Source: an uncultured Alphaproteobacteria bacterium
GTDB lineage: Bacteria; Pseudomonadota; Alphaproteobacteria; HIMB59; GCA-002718135
NCBI GenBank assembly: GCA_902541435.1
Contig: CACBQR010000005.1
Coordinates: 1-42,162 of the forward strand
Length of the DNA: 42,162 nucleotides
Direction of reading: 5' to 3'
Of this stretch, positions 30,698 to 40,680 are shown piece by piece. Below the pieces are notes generated by a model that did not search any database, was not told where the DNA came from, and saw only the letters and a program-made list of their open reading frames with translations. Within the stretch, counting starts at the first letter, position 1, and every line of letters begins with the position of its first letter. A program made the position numbers and the translations under genes.

Positions 30698-32311
30698 ATG
30701 CATTATGTTTTTATTACGGGTGGAGTAGCGTCATCTCTGGGAAAAGGTATAGCTTCGGCTTCTCTAGCAACACTTCTTAAAAGCAGAAAATTTAAAGTTA
30801 GAATACGCAAGTTAGATCCTTATTTAAATGTTGATCCAGGAACAATGAGTCCATATCAACACGGAGAAGTATATGTAACAGACGATGGTGCAGAAACAGA
30901 TTTAGATCTTGGTCATTACGAAAGATTTACAAATCAATCAGCTAAGCAATCAGATAGTGTTTCATCAGGTAAAATCTATTCAACTGTCCTTATGAAAGAG
31001 AGAAAAGGCGATTATCTTGGGTCAACTATTCAGGTTATTCCACATGTTACTAATGAAATAAAATCATTTATAAACAGTGATTTAAAAAATGAAGATATTG
31101 TAATTTATGAAATAGGAGGAACAGTTGGAGATATTGAATCTCTACCTTTCTTAGAAGCAATACGACAAATTAGGAATGATAAAAATATTTCATCGGCATT
31201 AATTCATATGACTTATATTCCATATTTAAGTTCAGCTGGTGAGTTAAAAACAAAACCTACTCAACATTCAGTTAAAGAACTTCTCAATGCTGGTATTCAA
31301 CCAGATATAATTATGTGTAGATCTGAACAACCAATAGATAATGATTCAATTTCTAAAATATCTTTATTTTGTAATGTAAAAAAAGAGTCCGTAATTCCAG
31401 CTTTGAATGCTAAATCAATTTATGAAGTTCCTTCATTGTATTCCAAATATGGTTTGGATGAGGCTCTGCTTAAACAATTGGGCTATAAACCAAAAAATCA
31501 CAAATTAAATTTAAAGCCTTGGATCAATCTTCAGAAAAAAATTAAAAAAAGAATTTATAAAGTAAAAATTGCAGTAGTAGGAAAATATACAAATCTTAAA
31601 GATAGTTATAAATCACTAAATGAAGCATTGGTTCACGGAGGTATAGAAAATTCTGCTGATGTAGATATTCAATGGATTAATTCTGAAAAAGAAAACAACA
31701 TTAGTTTAATGAAAAAATTAAAAGGTTGTGATGGAATTCTAATTCCAGGTGGTTTTGGTATTCGCGGCATTAATGGAAAAATTAATGCCATCAAATATGC
31801 TAGAGAAAACAATATTCCTTTTTTTGGAATATGTCTTGGCATGCAGTTAGCTGTTATTGAAATAGCACAAAATGTACTAAAAATTAGAAACGCTCATTCT
31901 TCAGAATTTAAGAAAACTACTAAATCAGTAGTTGGATTAATGACAGAATGGATAAATAAAAATAAGATCGAAAAAAGAGATAAAAATAGTGACAAAGGTG
32001 GAACAATGCGTCTTGGAGCATACAAAGCTGTTTTGAAAAAAAATTCAAAAATCTTTTCAATATATAAAAATAAAGTAATTAGTGAGAGACATAGACATAG
32101 ATACGAAGTAAACCAGAAATTTCTATCAAAATTTGAAAACAAAGGTTATTATTTCAGTGGTATGTCACCAGATGGATTATTACCTGAAGTGCTTGAGAGT
32201 AAAAAACATAAATGGTTTATAGGAGTTCAATTTCATCCAGAGTTAAAATCAAGACCATTAGATCCTCATCCTCTTTTCGTTTCATTTATAAAGGCCACAA
32301 TTAATGATTAA
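30698..32311 (+). CDS. pyrG: CTP synthase
   Basis: FITGGVASSLGKGIASASLATLL; LDPYLNVDPGTMSPYQHGEVYVTDDGAETDLDLGHYERF; PFFGICLGMQLA. Confidence 0.98.
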   Translation: MHYVFITGGVASSLGKGIASASLATLLKSRKFKVRIRKLDPYLNVDPGTMSPYQHGEVYVTDDGAETDLDLGHYERFTNQSAKQSDSVSSGKIYSTVLMKERKGDYLGSTIQVIPHVTNEIKSFINSDLKNEDIVIYEIGGTVGDIESLPFLEAIRQIRNDKNISSALIHMTYIPYLSSAGELKTKPTQHSVKELLNAGIQPDIIMCRSEQPIDNDSISKISLFCNVKKESVIPALNAKSIYEVPSLYSKYGLDEALLKQLGYKPKNHKLNLKPWINLQKKIKKRIYKVKIAVVGKYTNLKDSYKSLNEALVHGGIENSADVDIQWINSEKENNISLMKKLKGCDGILIPGGFGIRGINGKINAIKYARENNIPFFGICLGMQLAVIEIAQNVLKIRNAHSSEFKKTTKSVVGLMTEWINKNKIEKRDKNSDKGGTMRLGAYKAVLKKNSKIFSIYKNKVISERHRHRYEVNQKFLSKFENKGYYFSGMSPDGLLPEVLESKKHKWFIGVQFHPELKSRPLDPHPLFVSFIKATIND

Positions 32312-33134
32312 TATCAATCTTAAAAATTTTTCAATATCAAATAATTCTCCATTTATTTTAATTGCAGGTCCATGCGTAATAGAAAATGAAAGTCACTCAA
32401 TGACGATTGCAGAAGAGCTACACAAAATATGTGATGATGTTGGTATTAATTTAATTTTTAAATCTAGTTTTGATAAGGCAAATAGATCCAGTATTAATAG
32501 TGATAGGGGTATAAAGCTTGATGACGCATTAAAAATATTTGAAAAAATTAAAACTAATTTTAATTTACCAATACTAACTGATCTCCATAATGAAGATCAA
32601 TGTAATCAATTAAAACAAGACAGTATTATCGATATTATCCAAATTCCTGCTTTTCTATGCCGCCAAACAGATTTATTACTAGCTGCAGGTAGTACAAATA
32701 AAATTATTAATGTTAAAAAAGGTCAATTTTTATCACCGACTGATGTTAAAAATATTTTCACAAAAATAGAAACTACAGATAATAAAAACATTATGATAAC
32801 TGAAAGAGGGACTTCTTTTGGATACAACACACTAGTTAATGATTTCAAAGGTATAGATATTATGAAAAGATATGAATACCCAGTAATTTTTGATGCAACT
32901 CATTCCGTTCAACAACCAGGAGGACTAGGTGATAAAAGTGGTGGTCAAAGAGAACATATTCCTTCTTTGTGCAAAGCTGCTATTTCTATTGGTGTAGCTG
33001 GTTTATTTTTAGAAACACATAATGATCCAGATAATGCCCCTAGTGATGGACCAAACATGATTAATATAAAAGATTTAAAAAATTTATTAATTCAACTTAA
33101 ACAATTTGATGATATAGCGAAAAACCATGCCTAA
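32304..33134 (+). CDS. kdsA: 3-deoxy-8-phosphooctulonate synthase
   Basis: [57 protein letters not shown]. Confidence 0.97.
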   Translation: MININLKNFSISNNSPFILIAGPCVIENESHSMTIAEELHKICDDVGINLIFKSSFDKANRSSINSDRGIKLDDALKIFEKIKTNFNLPILTDLHNEDQCNQLKQDSIIDIIQIPAFLCRQTDLLLAAGSTNKIINVKKGQFLSPTDVKNIFTKIETTDNKNIMITERGTSFGYNTLVNDFKGIDIMKRYEYPVIFDATHSVQQPGGLGDKSGGQREHIPSLCKAAISIGVAGLFLETHNDPDNAPSDGPNMINIKDLKNLLIQLKQFDDIAKNHA

Positions 33135-34407
33135 AATAACAAATATAAAAGCAAGACAAGTAATAGATAGCAGAGGAAATCCAACTGTTGAATGCGATAT
33201 AGAATTTGAAAATTCTTTTTTTGGAAGAGCTGCGGTTCCAAGTGGAGCATCTACGGGAGTGCATGAGGCTTTAGAATTGCGAGATAATGATAAATCCAAA
33301 TACAACGGTAAAGGAGTTTTGAAAGCAGTAGGAAATATCAATAATACAATTTCTAATGAACTAGAAGGAAAATCATTTGAAGATATTTCTTCTTTTGATG
33401 ATTTTTTATTAGAACTTGATGGTACGGAAAATAAATCTAACCTAGGCGCTAATGCAACCCTTGCTGCAAGTTTAGCTTTTGCAAAATGTTTAGCTTCTTC
33501 TGAAGGTCATGAACTTTATTCTTTTCTTGGTAAAGAACATACAATGAGTCTTCCAGTTCCAATGATGAACATTATTAATGGAGGATCACATGCAGACAAT
33601 GATGTTGATATTCAAGAATTTATGGTTGCTCCTATAGGCGCAAATAATTTTTCAGAAGCACTTCAATATGGTTGCGAAATATTTCATTCATTAAAGTCAC
33701 TTTTAAAATCAAAAGGCTTAAACACAAATGTTGGTGATGAAGGTGGATTTGCTCCTAACATAAATAGTTCTAGTGAAGTCATAGAAACTGTTTTGCAATC
33801 AGTGGAGGATGCAGGTTTTAAGCCTGGAAAAGATATTTATCTTTCACTTGATGTTGCATCAACTGAATTTTACAAAAATAATAAATATGATTTACAGGGA
33901 GAAAAAATTGTTTTGTCTTCTGATGAGATGATAAAATATTTAGAGAAATTGGTAAATGCTTATCCAATTTATTCCATTGAAGATGGAATGTCAGAGGATG
34001 ATTGGGATGGTTGGTCTAATTTAACATCAACAATAGGAAAAAAAGTTCAGTTAGTTGGTGATGATTTATTTGTTACAAATAAAAAAAGATTACAAAAAGG
34101 TATTTCAGAGGGTGCGGGTAATTCTATTTTAGTAAAAGTAAATCAAATAGGTACTCTAAAAGAAACTTTGGAATCGATTAAATTAGCAAAAGAAAATAAT
34201 TTCACTACTATTATTTCACATCGTTCTGGTGAGACTGAAGATACGACGATTGCCGATTTATCAGTTGGTGTTTCAGCAGGTCAAATTAAAACAGGATCAT
34301 TATCTAGAACAGATAGAACAGCAAAATATAATCAATTGTTAAGAATTGAAGAAGCATTACAAAATAAAGCAAATTATGCTGGATCATCTATCTTAAATAA
34401 TAAATAA
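33127..34407 (+). CDS. eno: Enolase
   Basis: [66 protein letters not shown]. Confidence 0.98.
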   Translation: MPKITNIKARQVIDSRGNPTVECDIEFENSFFGRAAVPSGASTGVHEALELRDNDKSKYNGKGVLKAVGNINNTISNELEGKSFEDISSFDDFLLELDGTENKSNLGANATLAASLAFAKCLASSEGHELYSFLGKEHTMSLPVPMMNIINGGSHADNDVDIQEFMVAPIGANNFSEALQYGCEIFHSLKSLLKSKGLNTNVGDEGGFAPNINSSSEVIETVLQSVEDAGFKPGKDIYLSLDVASTEFYKNNKYDLQGEKIVLSSDEMIKYLEKLVNAYPIYSIEDGMSEDDWDGWSNLTSTIGKKVQLVGDDLFVTNKKRLQKGISEGAGNSILVKVNQIGTLKETLESIKLAKENNFTTIISHRSGETEDTTIADLSVGVSAGQIKTGSLSRTDRTAKYNQLLRIEEALQNKANYAGSSILNNK

Positions 34408-34446
34408 TTGACAGTTTCGATCTTAAATATGCTATTTGTATAATAA

Positions 34447-34758
34447 ATGAATAAATCTTTAGTTTTAAAAAATAAATTTTATTTCTATTTATCCTTTTTG
34501 TTTACTTTTTTTCTATTTGTTTATCTTCTCTATTTTCTTATAAATGGTGAGAGGGGATTACTGAAATATTTCAGTCTTAAAAATCTTAATGCTCAATACA
34601 ATGAACAATATATGTCCTTAAAAAAAGAAAATGAATTTTACTTAGATAGAATTAAAAGATTGCAACCAAATACTATAGATTTGGACTATTTAGATGAGAC
34701 ATTTAGGAAAGTTACAGGATTTACTTCAGAAAACGAAACAGTTATAATTATAGAATAG
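34447..34758 (+). CDS. ftsB: FtsB/DivIC septum formation initiator family protein
   Basis: 103 aa, single TM, NGERGLLKYFSLK then coiled coil; position between eno and pdhA as in alphaproteobacteria. Confidence 0.82.
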   Translation: MNKSLVLKNKFYFYLSFLFTFFLFVYLLYFLINGERGLLKYFSLKNLNAQYNEQYMSLKKENEFYLDRIKRLQPNTIDLDYLDETFRKVTGFTSENETVIIIE

Positions 34759-34768
34759 ATTGATTTAT

Positions 34769-34797
34769 TTGACAAAAAATCACCCTAATTATAATTA
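34769..34797 (+). promoter_or_regulatory. Candidate sigma70-type promoter for pdhA operon
   Basis: TTGACA (34769-34774) with TATAAT at 34790-34795 (15-bp spacer) or TAATTA at 34792-34797 (17-bp spacer), just upstream of the pdhA ATG at 34809. Confidence 0.5.
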
Positions 34798-34808
34798 AAG
34801 ATTATCAT

Positions 34809-35771
34809 ATGAAGAAACTTCAAAAAGCAGATTATATCAAAATGTACTCTTTTATGCTCAAGATTAGAAGATTTGAGGAAAGAGCAGCTCAACTTTACGG
34901 AATGGGTAAAATAGGTGGTTTTTGTCATTTGTATATTGGCCAAGAAGCTGTTGTTGTTGGTATATTAATGACAATTGATAAGAATGACTCAGTTGTAACA
35001 ACTTACAGAGATCATGGCCATATGATTGCTAGGGGATTAGATCCAAAACGTATTATGGCAGAATTGACTGGTAGAGAAGATGGTTATTCTGCTGGTAAGG
35101 GTGGTTCAATGCATATGTTTTCAAAGGAAAATAATTTTTATGGTGGTCATGGCATTGTTGGAGCTCAAGTACCAATTGGAACCGGTATAGCATTCACGCA
35201 TAAATATAATGGAGAAAAAAATATATGCAGAACATATATTGGTGATGGAGCGATGAACAATGGACAAGTTTTTGAAGCTTTTAATTTAGCTTCTTTATGG
35301 AAACTTCCTGTTTTATACATTATTGAAAATAATAAATATGGAATGGGCACATCTGTAGATAGAGCGGCGGCGGGATTAGACTTATATAAAAGAGGGGAGG
35401 CATTTGGTATTCCTGGTGAGAAGGTAGATGGGATGAATGTGTTCTCTGTTATAGAAGCAGCAGATAAAGCAGGTAAGTATGTCAGAGAAGGGAATGGGCC
35501 TTATATTATTGAAGTACAAACATATCGATATAGAGGACATTCAATGTCAGATCCTGCAAAATATAGAACGAAAGAAGAATTAGATAATTATAAACAAACC
35601 GATCCTATTGAAATAGTCAAAGCTGAAATTTTAAAGAAAAAAATTGCAACTAATGATGAAATTGAAAAAATTAATAAAAATACTTTAGAAGAAATTAAAA
35701 ATGCAGCTGAATTTGCAACCAATAGTCCTTTTCCAAAGGACAGCGAGCTTTATACGGATGTTTATTTATAA
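34809..35771 (+). CDS. pdhA: Pyruvate dehydrogenase E1 component alpha subunit
   Basis: MLKIRRFEERAAQLYGMGKIGGFCHLYIGQEAV; GDGAMNNGQVFEAFNLASLWKLPVLYIIENNKYGMGT; YRYRGHSMSDPAKYR. Confidence 0.97.
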   Translation: MKKLQKADYIKMYSFMLKIRRFEERAAQLYGMGKIGGFCHLYIGQEAVVVGILMTIDKNDSVVTTYRDHGHMIARGLDPKRIMAELTGREDGYSAGKGGSMHMFSKENNFYGGHGIVGAQVPIGTGIAFTHKYNGEKNICRTYIGDGAMNNGQVFEAFNLASLWKLPVLYIIENNKYGMGTSVDRAAAGLDLYKRGEAFGIPGEKVDGMNVFSVIEAADKAGKYVREGNGPYIIEVQTYRYRGHSMSDPAKYRTKEELDNYKQTDPIEIVKAEILKKKIATNDEIEKINKNTLEEIKNAAEFATNSPFPKDSELYTDVYL

Positions 35772-35774
35772 ATT

Positions 35775-37154
35775 ATGAGCACAGAAATTTTAATGCCCGC
35801 ATTATCTCCAACAATGACAGAAGGGAATCTGTCTAAGTGGTTAATTAAAAAAGGTGATAATGTAAAAGCCGGTGATTTGATTGCTGAAATTGAAACGGAC
35901 AAAGCAACAATGGAAGTAGAAGCGGTAGATGAAGGTGTTGTTCTTGATCTTTTATTTAAAGAAGGAGATGCCAATATTCCAGTAAATAAAGCTATAGCGA
36001 TTATTGGAAACCCAAATGAAAAAGTTGAAGTAAAAAAAGAAGCTCCCATTGAAAAAGTGATTGAAGAAAAGAAAATTGAAAAAAGTATTAAGACAAAAAT
36101 TGAGAATAAGAAATCTGATATAATCGATACACCATCACCAAAAATAGAAGAAGATAGAAATTTAAGTTCAGAAGAAATTACTATGCGCCAAGCATTAAGA
36201 GACACAATGGCCGAAGAAATGAGAAAAGATAATAAAGTTTTCATACTTGGAGAGGAAGTTGCTGAGTATCAAGGTGCGTATAAAGTCACACAAGGTCTTC
36301 TTCAGGAATTTGGAAAAGAAAGAGTATTAGATACTCCAATTTCTGAACATGGATTTACTGGATTAGCAGTTGGAGCGGCATTTAAGGGGTTGAGACCAAT
36401 CTTGGAATTCATGACTTTTAATTTTTCAATGCAAGCAATTGATCAAATTATAAATTCAGCTGCAAAAACACTTTACATGTCTGGAGGACAAATTAATTGT
36501 CCTATTGTTTTCAGAGGACCTAATGGAGCTGCAGCCCAAGTTGCTGCACAACATAGTCAGGATTTTTCTTCCTGGTATTCTCAAGTTCCAGGTTTAAAAG
36601 TCATTGCGCCATCTACTCCTTATAACGCAAAAGGTTTATTAAGATCAGCAATATTAGATCCAAATCCCGTAATTTTTCTAGAAAATGAAATTCTTTATGG
36701 ATTAAAAGGTCCTGTTAATAATGACATTAACTTCTCAATACCAATTGGAAAAGCAAATATAGAAAAAGAAGGAAAAGATTTAACGATCGTAACGTATTCA
36801 ATAATGTTGCAAAAATCAAAAGAAGCTGCATTAAGACTAAAAGATGAATACAATATAGATACAGAAATTATTGATTTACAAACTTTACGACCTTTGGATA
36901 CAGAAACAATTTTAAATTCAGTTAAAAAAACTAATAGACTAATTACTGTCGAAGAGTCATGGCCATTTGGTAGTGTTGGTTCTGAAATTGTAAATATTGT
37001 TCAAAGGGATGCATTTGATTTTTTAGATTCACCAGTGATAAAAGTTAATAGTGCGGATGTTCCAATGCCATACGCATTGAGCTTAGAAAAATTATATCTT
37101 CCTCAAGTTGATGACATTATAAATGCTGCAAAAAAAGTAAGTTATATAAAATAA
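35775..37154 (+). CDS. pdhB: Pyruvate dehydrogenase E1 component beta subunit with N-terminal lipoyl domain
   Basis: Lipoyl domain [24 protein letters not shown]...[17 protein letters not shown], then E1-beta [44 protein letters not shown]. Confidence 0.97.
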   Translation: MSTEILMPALSPTMTEGNLSKWLIKKGDNVKAGDLIAEIETDKATMEVEAVDEGVVLDLLFKEGDANIPVNKAIAIIGNPNEKVEVKKEAPIEKVIEEKKIEKSIKTKIENKKSDIIDTPSPKIEEDRNLSSEEITMRQALRDTMAEEMRKDNKVFILGEEVAEYQGAYKVTQGLLQEFGKERVLDTPISEHGFTGLAVGAAFKGLRPILEFMTFNFSMQAIDQIINSAAKTLYMSGGQINCPIVFRGPNGAAAQVAAQHSQDFSSWYSQVPGLKVIAPSTPYNAKGLLRSAILDPNPVIFLENEILYGLKGPVNNDINFSIPIGKANIEKEGKDLTIVTYSIMLQKSKEAALRLKDEYNIDTEIIDLQTLRPLDTETILNSVKKTNRLITVEESWPFGSVGSEIVNIVQRDAFDFLDSPVIKVNSADVPMPYALSLEKLYLPQVDDIINAAKKVSYIK

Positions 37155-38384
37155 ATGGCAATTAAAGTTTTAATGCCTGCATTATCACCCACAATGTCAG
37201 AGGGTGTAATTAATAAGTGGTTAGTTAATATTGGTGATACTGTTTCAGCTGGAGATATTTTAGCTGAAATTGAAACAGATAAAGCAACAATGGAAGTTGA
37301 GGCAGTTGATGAGGGAGAAATTACACATTTAATTGATACAACACCAGATAAACAAATTGCTGTTAATTCTGTCATTGCCCTAATCAATGGTAGAAAAGAA
37401 GAAAGATTAGAAGATTATAATGATAAAGATCAAACTGTAAGCAGTGAAGAAAAAAATGAAGTTTCAGAAACACCTAAAGTAAATACTGAAGTAGATAACA
37501 GTCAAATAATAGAAAGGAGTAACGATTCAAACACTAAACAAAATACTAATTTTGCTTCACCGTTTGTTAAAAAATTTTCGAAAGATAACAATATTGATCT
37601 AACACTTGTTAAAGGGTCTGGACCTGATGGTAGGATAATAAAAAAAGATATTCAAAATTTTGAACTTCATATCAATGATGAAAATATTTCAGTAATTGAG
37701 CCATCTAGTATTAGAAAAATAATTGCTGAAAGAACAACACAAACAAAAAACGAGGTTCCACATTTTTATCTTACTATTGAAACAAGAATGGATAAGCTAA
37801 TAAATTTAAGAAAAAAAATTAATTTAAATAGTGATATCAAAATCTCTTTTAACGACCTTATTGTTAAAGCATGCGCAATGGCAATGGCCAAAAATCCAGA
37901 GACAAATATTTCTTGGGTCAATGGTAAAATCCATCAATATAAAAATATCGATATTGCTATTGCGGTAGCTTTAAAAGAAGGATTAATTACTCCTATTGTA
38001 AAACAAGCTGATACAAAAGGATTGGCTGAAATCTCAACAGAAATAAAATCACTAGTAAAAAAAGCTAATCAAAATAAATTATTACCAGAAGAGTATAGTG
38101 GAGGATCTATAACTATCTCTAATTTAGGTATGTTTGGCATAGCAGAATTTCAAGCAATTATTAACCCGCCACAATCAAGTATTATTGCAATTGGATCTAT
38201 AATTGAAAAACCCGTTGTTTACGCTGGCAATATTGAAATAGGGCATACAATGAAATCTACTATTTCGGCAGATCACAGATCATTAGATGGTGCCGTTGCG
38301 GCAAAATTACTCAAAGATTTTGGCGATATTTTAGAGGATCCTTTTCAAATATGGTTGAATAGCTTGGATATGGAAGTTATTTAA
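37155..38384 (+). CDS. pdhC: Dihydrolipoyllysine-residue acetyltransferase (E2 of PDH complex)
   Basis: N-terminal lipoyl domain; E3-binding domain SPFVKKFSKDNNIDLTLVKGSGPDGRIIKKDI; catalytic ISADHRSLDGAVAAKLL. Confidence 0.97.
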   Translation: MAIKVLMPALSPTMSEGVINKWLVNIGDTVSAGDILAEIETDKATMEVEAVDEGEITHLIDTTPDKQIAVNSVIALINGRKEERLEDYNDKDQTVSSEEKNEVSETPKVNTEVDNSQIIERSNDSNTKQNTNFASPFVKKFSKDNNIDLTLVKGSGPDGRIIKKDIQNFELHINDENISVIEPSSIRKIIAERTTQTKNEVPHFYLTIETRMDKLINLRKKINLNSDIKISFNDLIVKACAMAMAKNPETNISWVNGKIHQYKNIDIAIAVALKEGLITPIVKQADTKGLAEISTEIKSLVKKANQNKLLPEEYSGGSITISNLGMFGIAEFQAIINPPQSSIIAIGSIIEKPVVYAGNIEIGHTMKSTISADHRSLDGAVAAKLLKDFGDILEDPFQIWLNSLDMEVI

Positions 38385-38389
38385 CTCAT

Positions 38390-39327
38390 ATGAGTGGTCC
38401 ACGTCATCCTGAAAAGGTTAAAAATAAATCAAATCCAATACCTAAAAAACCAAGTTGGATTAGAGTAAAGGCACCTATTTCAAAATTTTTTAAAGAAACA
38501 AATAAGCTTTTAAAAGAAAAAAAAAATTGTAACTGTGTGCGAGGAAGCAGCATGTCCAAATATAGCAGAGTGTTGGCAAAAAAAACATGCAACATTTATG
38601 ATACTAGGAGATATTTGTACTAGAGCCTGTGCATTTTGTAATATTAAAACTGGTAAACCACATTTTATTGATCACGGTGAAGCCATTAGAATTGCTGAGT
38701 CAGTTAAACAATTAAACTTAGAACATGTTGTTATTACTAGTGTTGACAGAGATGATTTAATAGATGGTGGGGCATTACACTTTATTAATGTGATTGATTC
38801 AATTAAATCTCTAAACCCAAATTGTACTATTGAGATATTAACACCTGATTTTAAAAATAAACCTGAAGCAATAGATATTTTATCAAAAAAATTTACCTGA
38901 TGTTTTTAATCACAACTTAGAAACAGTACCAAGATTATATCCTTCAATTCGACCGGGCTCACGATACTTTGTAAGTTTAAATTTACTTAGTCAAATTAAA
39001 GAAAAAAATCCAAGTATATTTACAAAATCAGGTCTAATGGTTGGTTTAGGTGAAACTAAAGAAGAGGTTTATCAAGTAATGGATGATTTGAGAGCAGCTA
39101 ATGTTGATTTTATTACTATAGGACAATACTTACCGCCAACACCAAAGCACGCTAAGCTGGAAAAATTTATTACTCCTGAAGAATTTGAGGAATACAAAAA
39201 AATGGCATACGCAAAAGGATTTCTAATGGTGGCATCATCACCACTTACTCGCTCTAGTTATCACGCATCTGATGATTTTAAAATCATGCAAGAAAATAGG
39301 AAGAATAAACTCTATTCAATTCAATGA
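38390..39327 (+). pseudogene. lipA: Lipoyl synthase, interrupted by two +1 frameshifts in poly-A tracts
   Basis: Three consecutive ORFs in three frames make one LipA: RHPEKVKNKSNPIPKKPSWIRVKAP... | [42 protein letters not shown]... | [24 protein letters not shown]...[12 protein letters not shown]. Removing one A from the A10 run (38517-38526) and one A from the A7 run (38885-38891) restores a 311-aa ORF. Could be a functional gene with assembly errors. Confidence 0.88.
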
Positions 39328-39761
39328 AATCATCAAATAGGGAGGAGATAGTCGATCATGACGCAAAGGGTCTTTTTGATATTGTTTTAGATATTGAGAG
39401 TTACCCATATTTTATTCCTTGGTGTTCAGCAATGAGAATACATTCAAAAAATAAAAATGAAATTTATGCTGATATGGTCGTATGGTATAAATATTTTATG
39501 CCTCAAACTTTTGGTTCACACGTAACATTTGATAAAAAAGAACTCTCAATTAGCACAACTTATATTAAAGGACCTCTGAAAGACTTAAAAACCAATTGGA
39601 TTTTTGAATCATTAAAAAAAAACCAAACACGAATTCATTTTAATGTTGAATTTGAGTTTACAAGATTTTTTCATCAAAAAATTGCTGAAGCTTTTTTTCC
39701 ATTGATCGAAAATAAAATGATTGAATCATTTAAAATGCGAGCTGATGAAATTTTAGATTAA
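39324..39761 (+). CDS. Coq10/RatA-like SRPBCC (START-domain) protein
   Basis: [27 protein letters not shown]...[33 protein letters not shown]; directly follows lipA as in alphaproteobacteria. Confidence 0.88.
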   Translation: MKSSNREEIVDHDAKGLFDIVLDIESYPYFIPWCSAMRIHSKNKNEIYADMVVWYKYFMPQTFGSHVTFDKKELSISTTYIKGPLKDLKTNWIFESLKKNQTRIHFNVEFEFTRFFHQKIAEAFFPLIENKMIESFKMRADEILD

Positions 39762-40217
39762 TTGATTAATTTTGCTAAATATAAAATCTCTGGTTTTTCT
39801 CTGTATTTCCAATCGTTTTCCTTTGTATATTTTCTTGAAAATATAATTACTTTTATTAACTTTAATTCCAATATACACTAATCCTACTGGCTTTAATTTT
39901 GTCCCACCATTAGGACCTGCTATACCAGTTGTAGAAATGCAGATTTTTGTTTTTTCATTTTTGTACAGACCATTTATCATATCCTCAGCTACTTCTTTAC
40001 TTACAGCTCCAAATTTAGAGAGATTACTTTTTGAAACAGATAAATATTTAGATTTAGCTTTATTAGAATAACTAATAATCCCGTAAGAGAAAATTTTTGA
40101 AACTCCACTATATTTGGTAATAGTGTTTGTTATTAGCCCACCTGTGCATGACTCAGCAACTGAAATTGAGATATTTTTTTTTATTAATTTATCTATAACT
40201 TTTTTAATAATAACCAT
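39753..40217 (-). CDS. pncC: CinA C-terminal domain protein (nicotinamide-nucleotide amidohydrolase-like)
   Basis: ISVAESCTGGLITNTITKYSGVSKIFSYGIISYSNKAKSKYLSV; ISTTGIAGPNGGTKLKPVGLVYIG. Confidence 0.92.
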   Translation of the reverse strand: MVIIKKVIDKLIKKNISISVAESCTGGLITNTITKYSGVSKIFSYGIISYSNKAKSKYLSVSKSNLSKFGAVSKEVAEDMINGLYKNEKTKICISTTGIAGPNGGTKLKPVGLVYIGIKVNKSNYIFKKIYKGKRLEIQRKTRDFIFSKINQLI

Positions 40218-40680
40218 TTAAAATATAAAGAATTATTATTGTATATATTCCTGCTATTAAATCATCAAGAATTACACCAAAAGCTGATTTTAGTCTCCTG
40301 TCTACTATGTTGGCTGGAAAAATTTTTAATATATCAAAAAAACGAAATAAAATAAAAATTAACATTATTGTGACATAAGGATTTATTATTTTAATTTGAT
40401 CATAAAATATTAAAATTAAGTATACTCCTAAGAATTCATCAATAACTATTATTTTTGAGTCATGTGATTGGGTGTGTGAAGAGAATTTATTAATAAAAAA
40501 TAAAGATAGTAAAAAGATTACAAAAAAAATAACTACAAATATTTCTAAAGAAATAATTTTGTATTCAACAATAGGAAATAAAATAACTATTGATAAAAAA
40601 GATGCGAAGGTTCCTGATGGTATTAATTTAATATATCCAGCAAAAGATAAAGATACAAAAAAATTAGCTAACTTTATCAT
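40204..40680 (-). CDS. pgpA: Phosphatidylglycerophosphatase A
   Basis: GYIKLIPSGTFASF; FFDILKIFPANIVDRRLKSAFGVILDDLIAGIYT. Confidence 0.92.
   Translation of the reverse strand: MIKLANFFVSLSFAGYIKLIPSGTFASFLSIVILFPIVEYKIISLEIFVVIFFVIFLLSLFFINKFSSHTQSHDSKIIVIDEFLGVYLILIFYDQIKIINPYVTIMLIFILFRFFDILKIFPANIVDRRLKSAFGVILDDLIAGIYTIIILYILNGYY

Noticed and set aside
34408-34446. TTGACA and TATAAT both present in the eno-ftsB gap
   Set aside because: The spacer between them is 25 bp, too long for a sigma70 promoter; alternative -10 hexamers at proper spacing are poor, so no promoter is called.
35762-37387. Two minus-strand ORFs (35762-36244 and 37142-37387) sharing the string [16 protein letters not shown], resembling a repeated small protein family
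   Set aside because: They are antisense to the lipoyl domains of pdhB and pdhC; the shared string mirrors the conserved [17 protein letters not shown] coding sequence.
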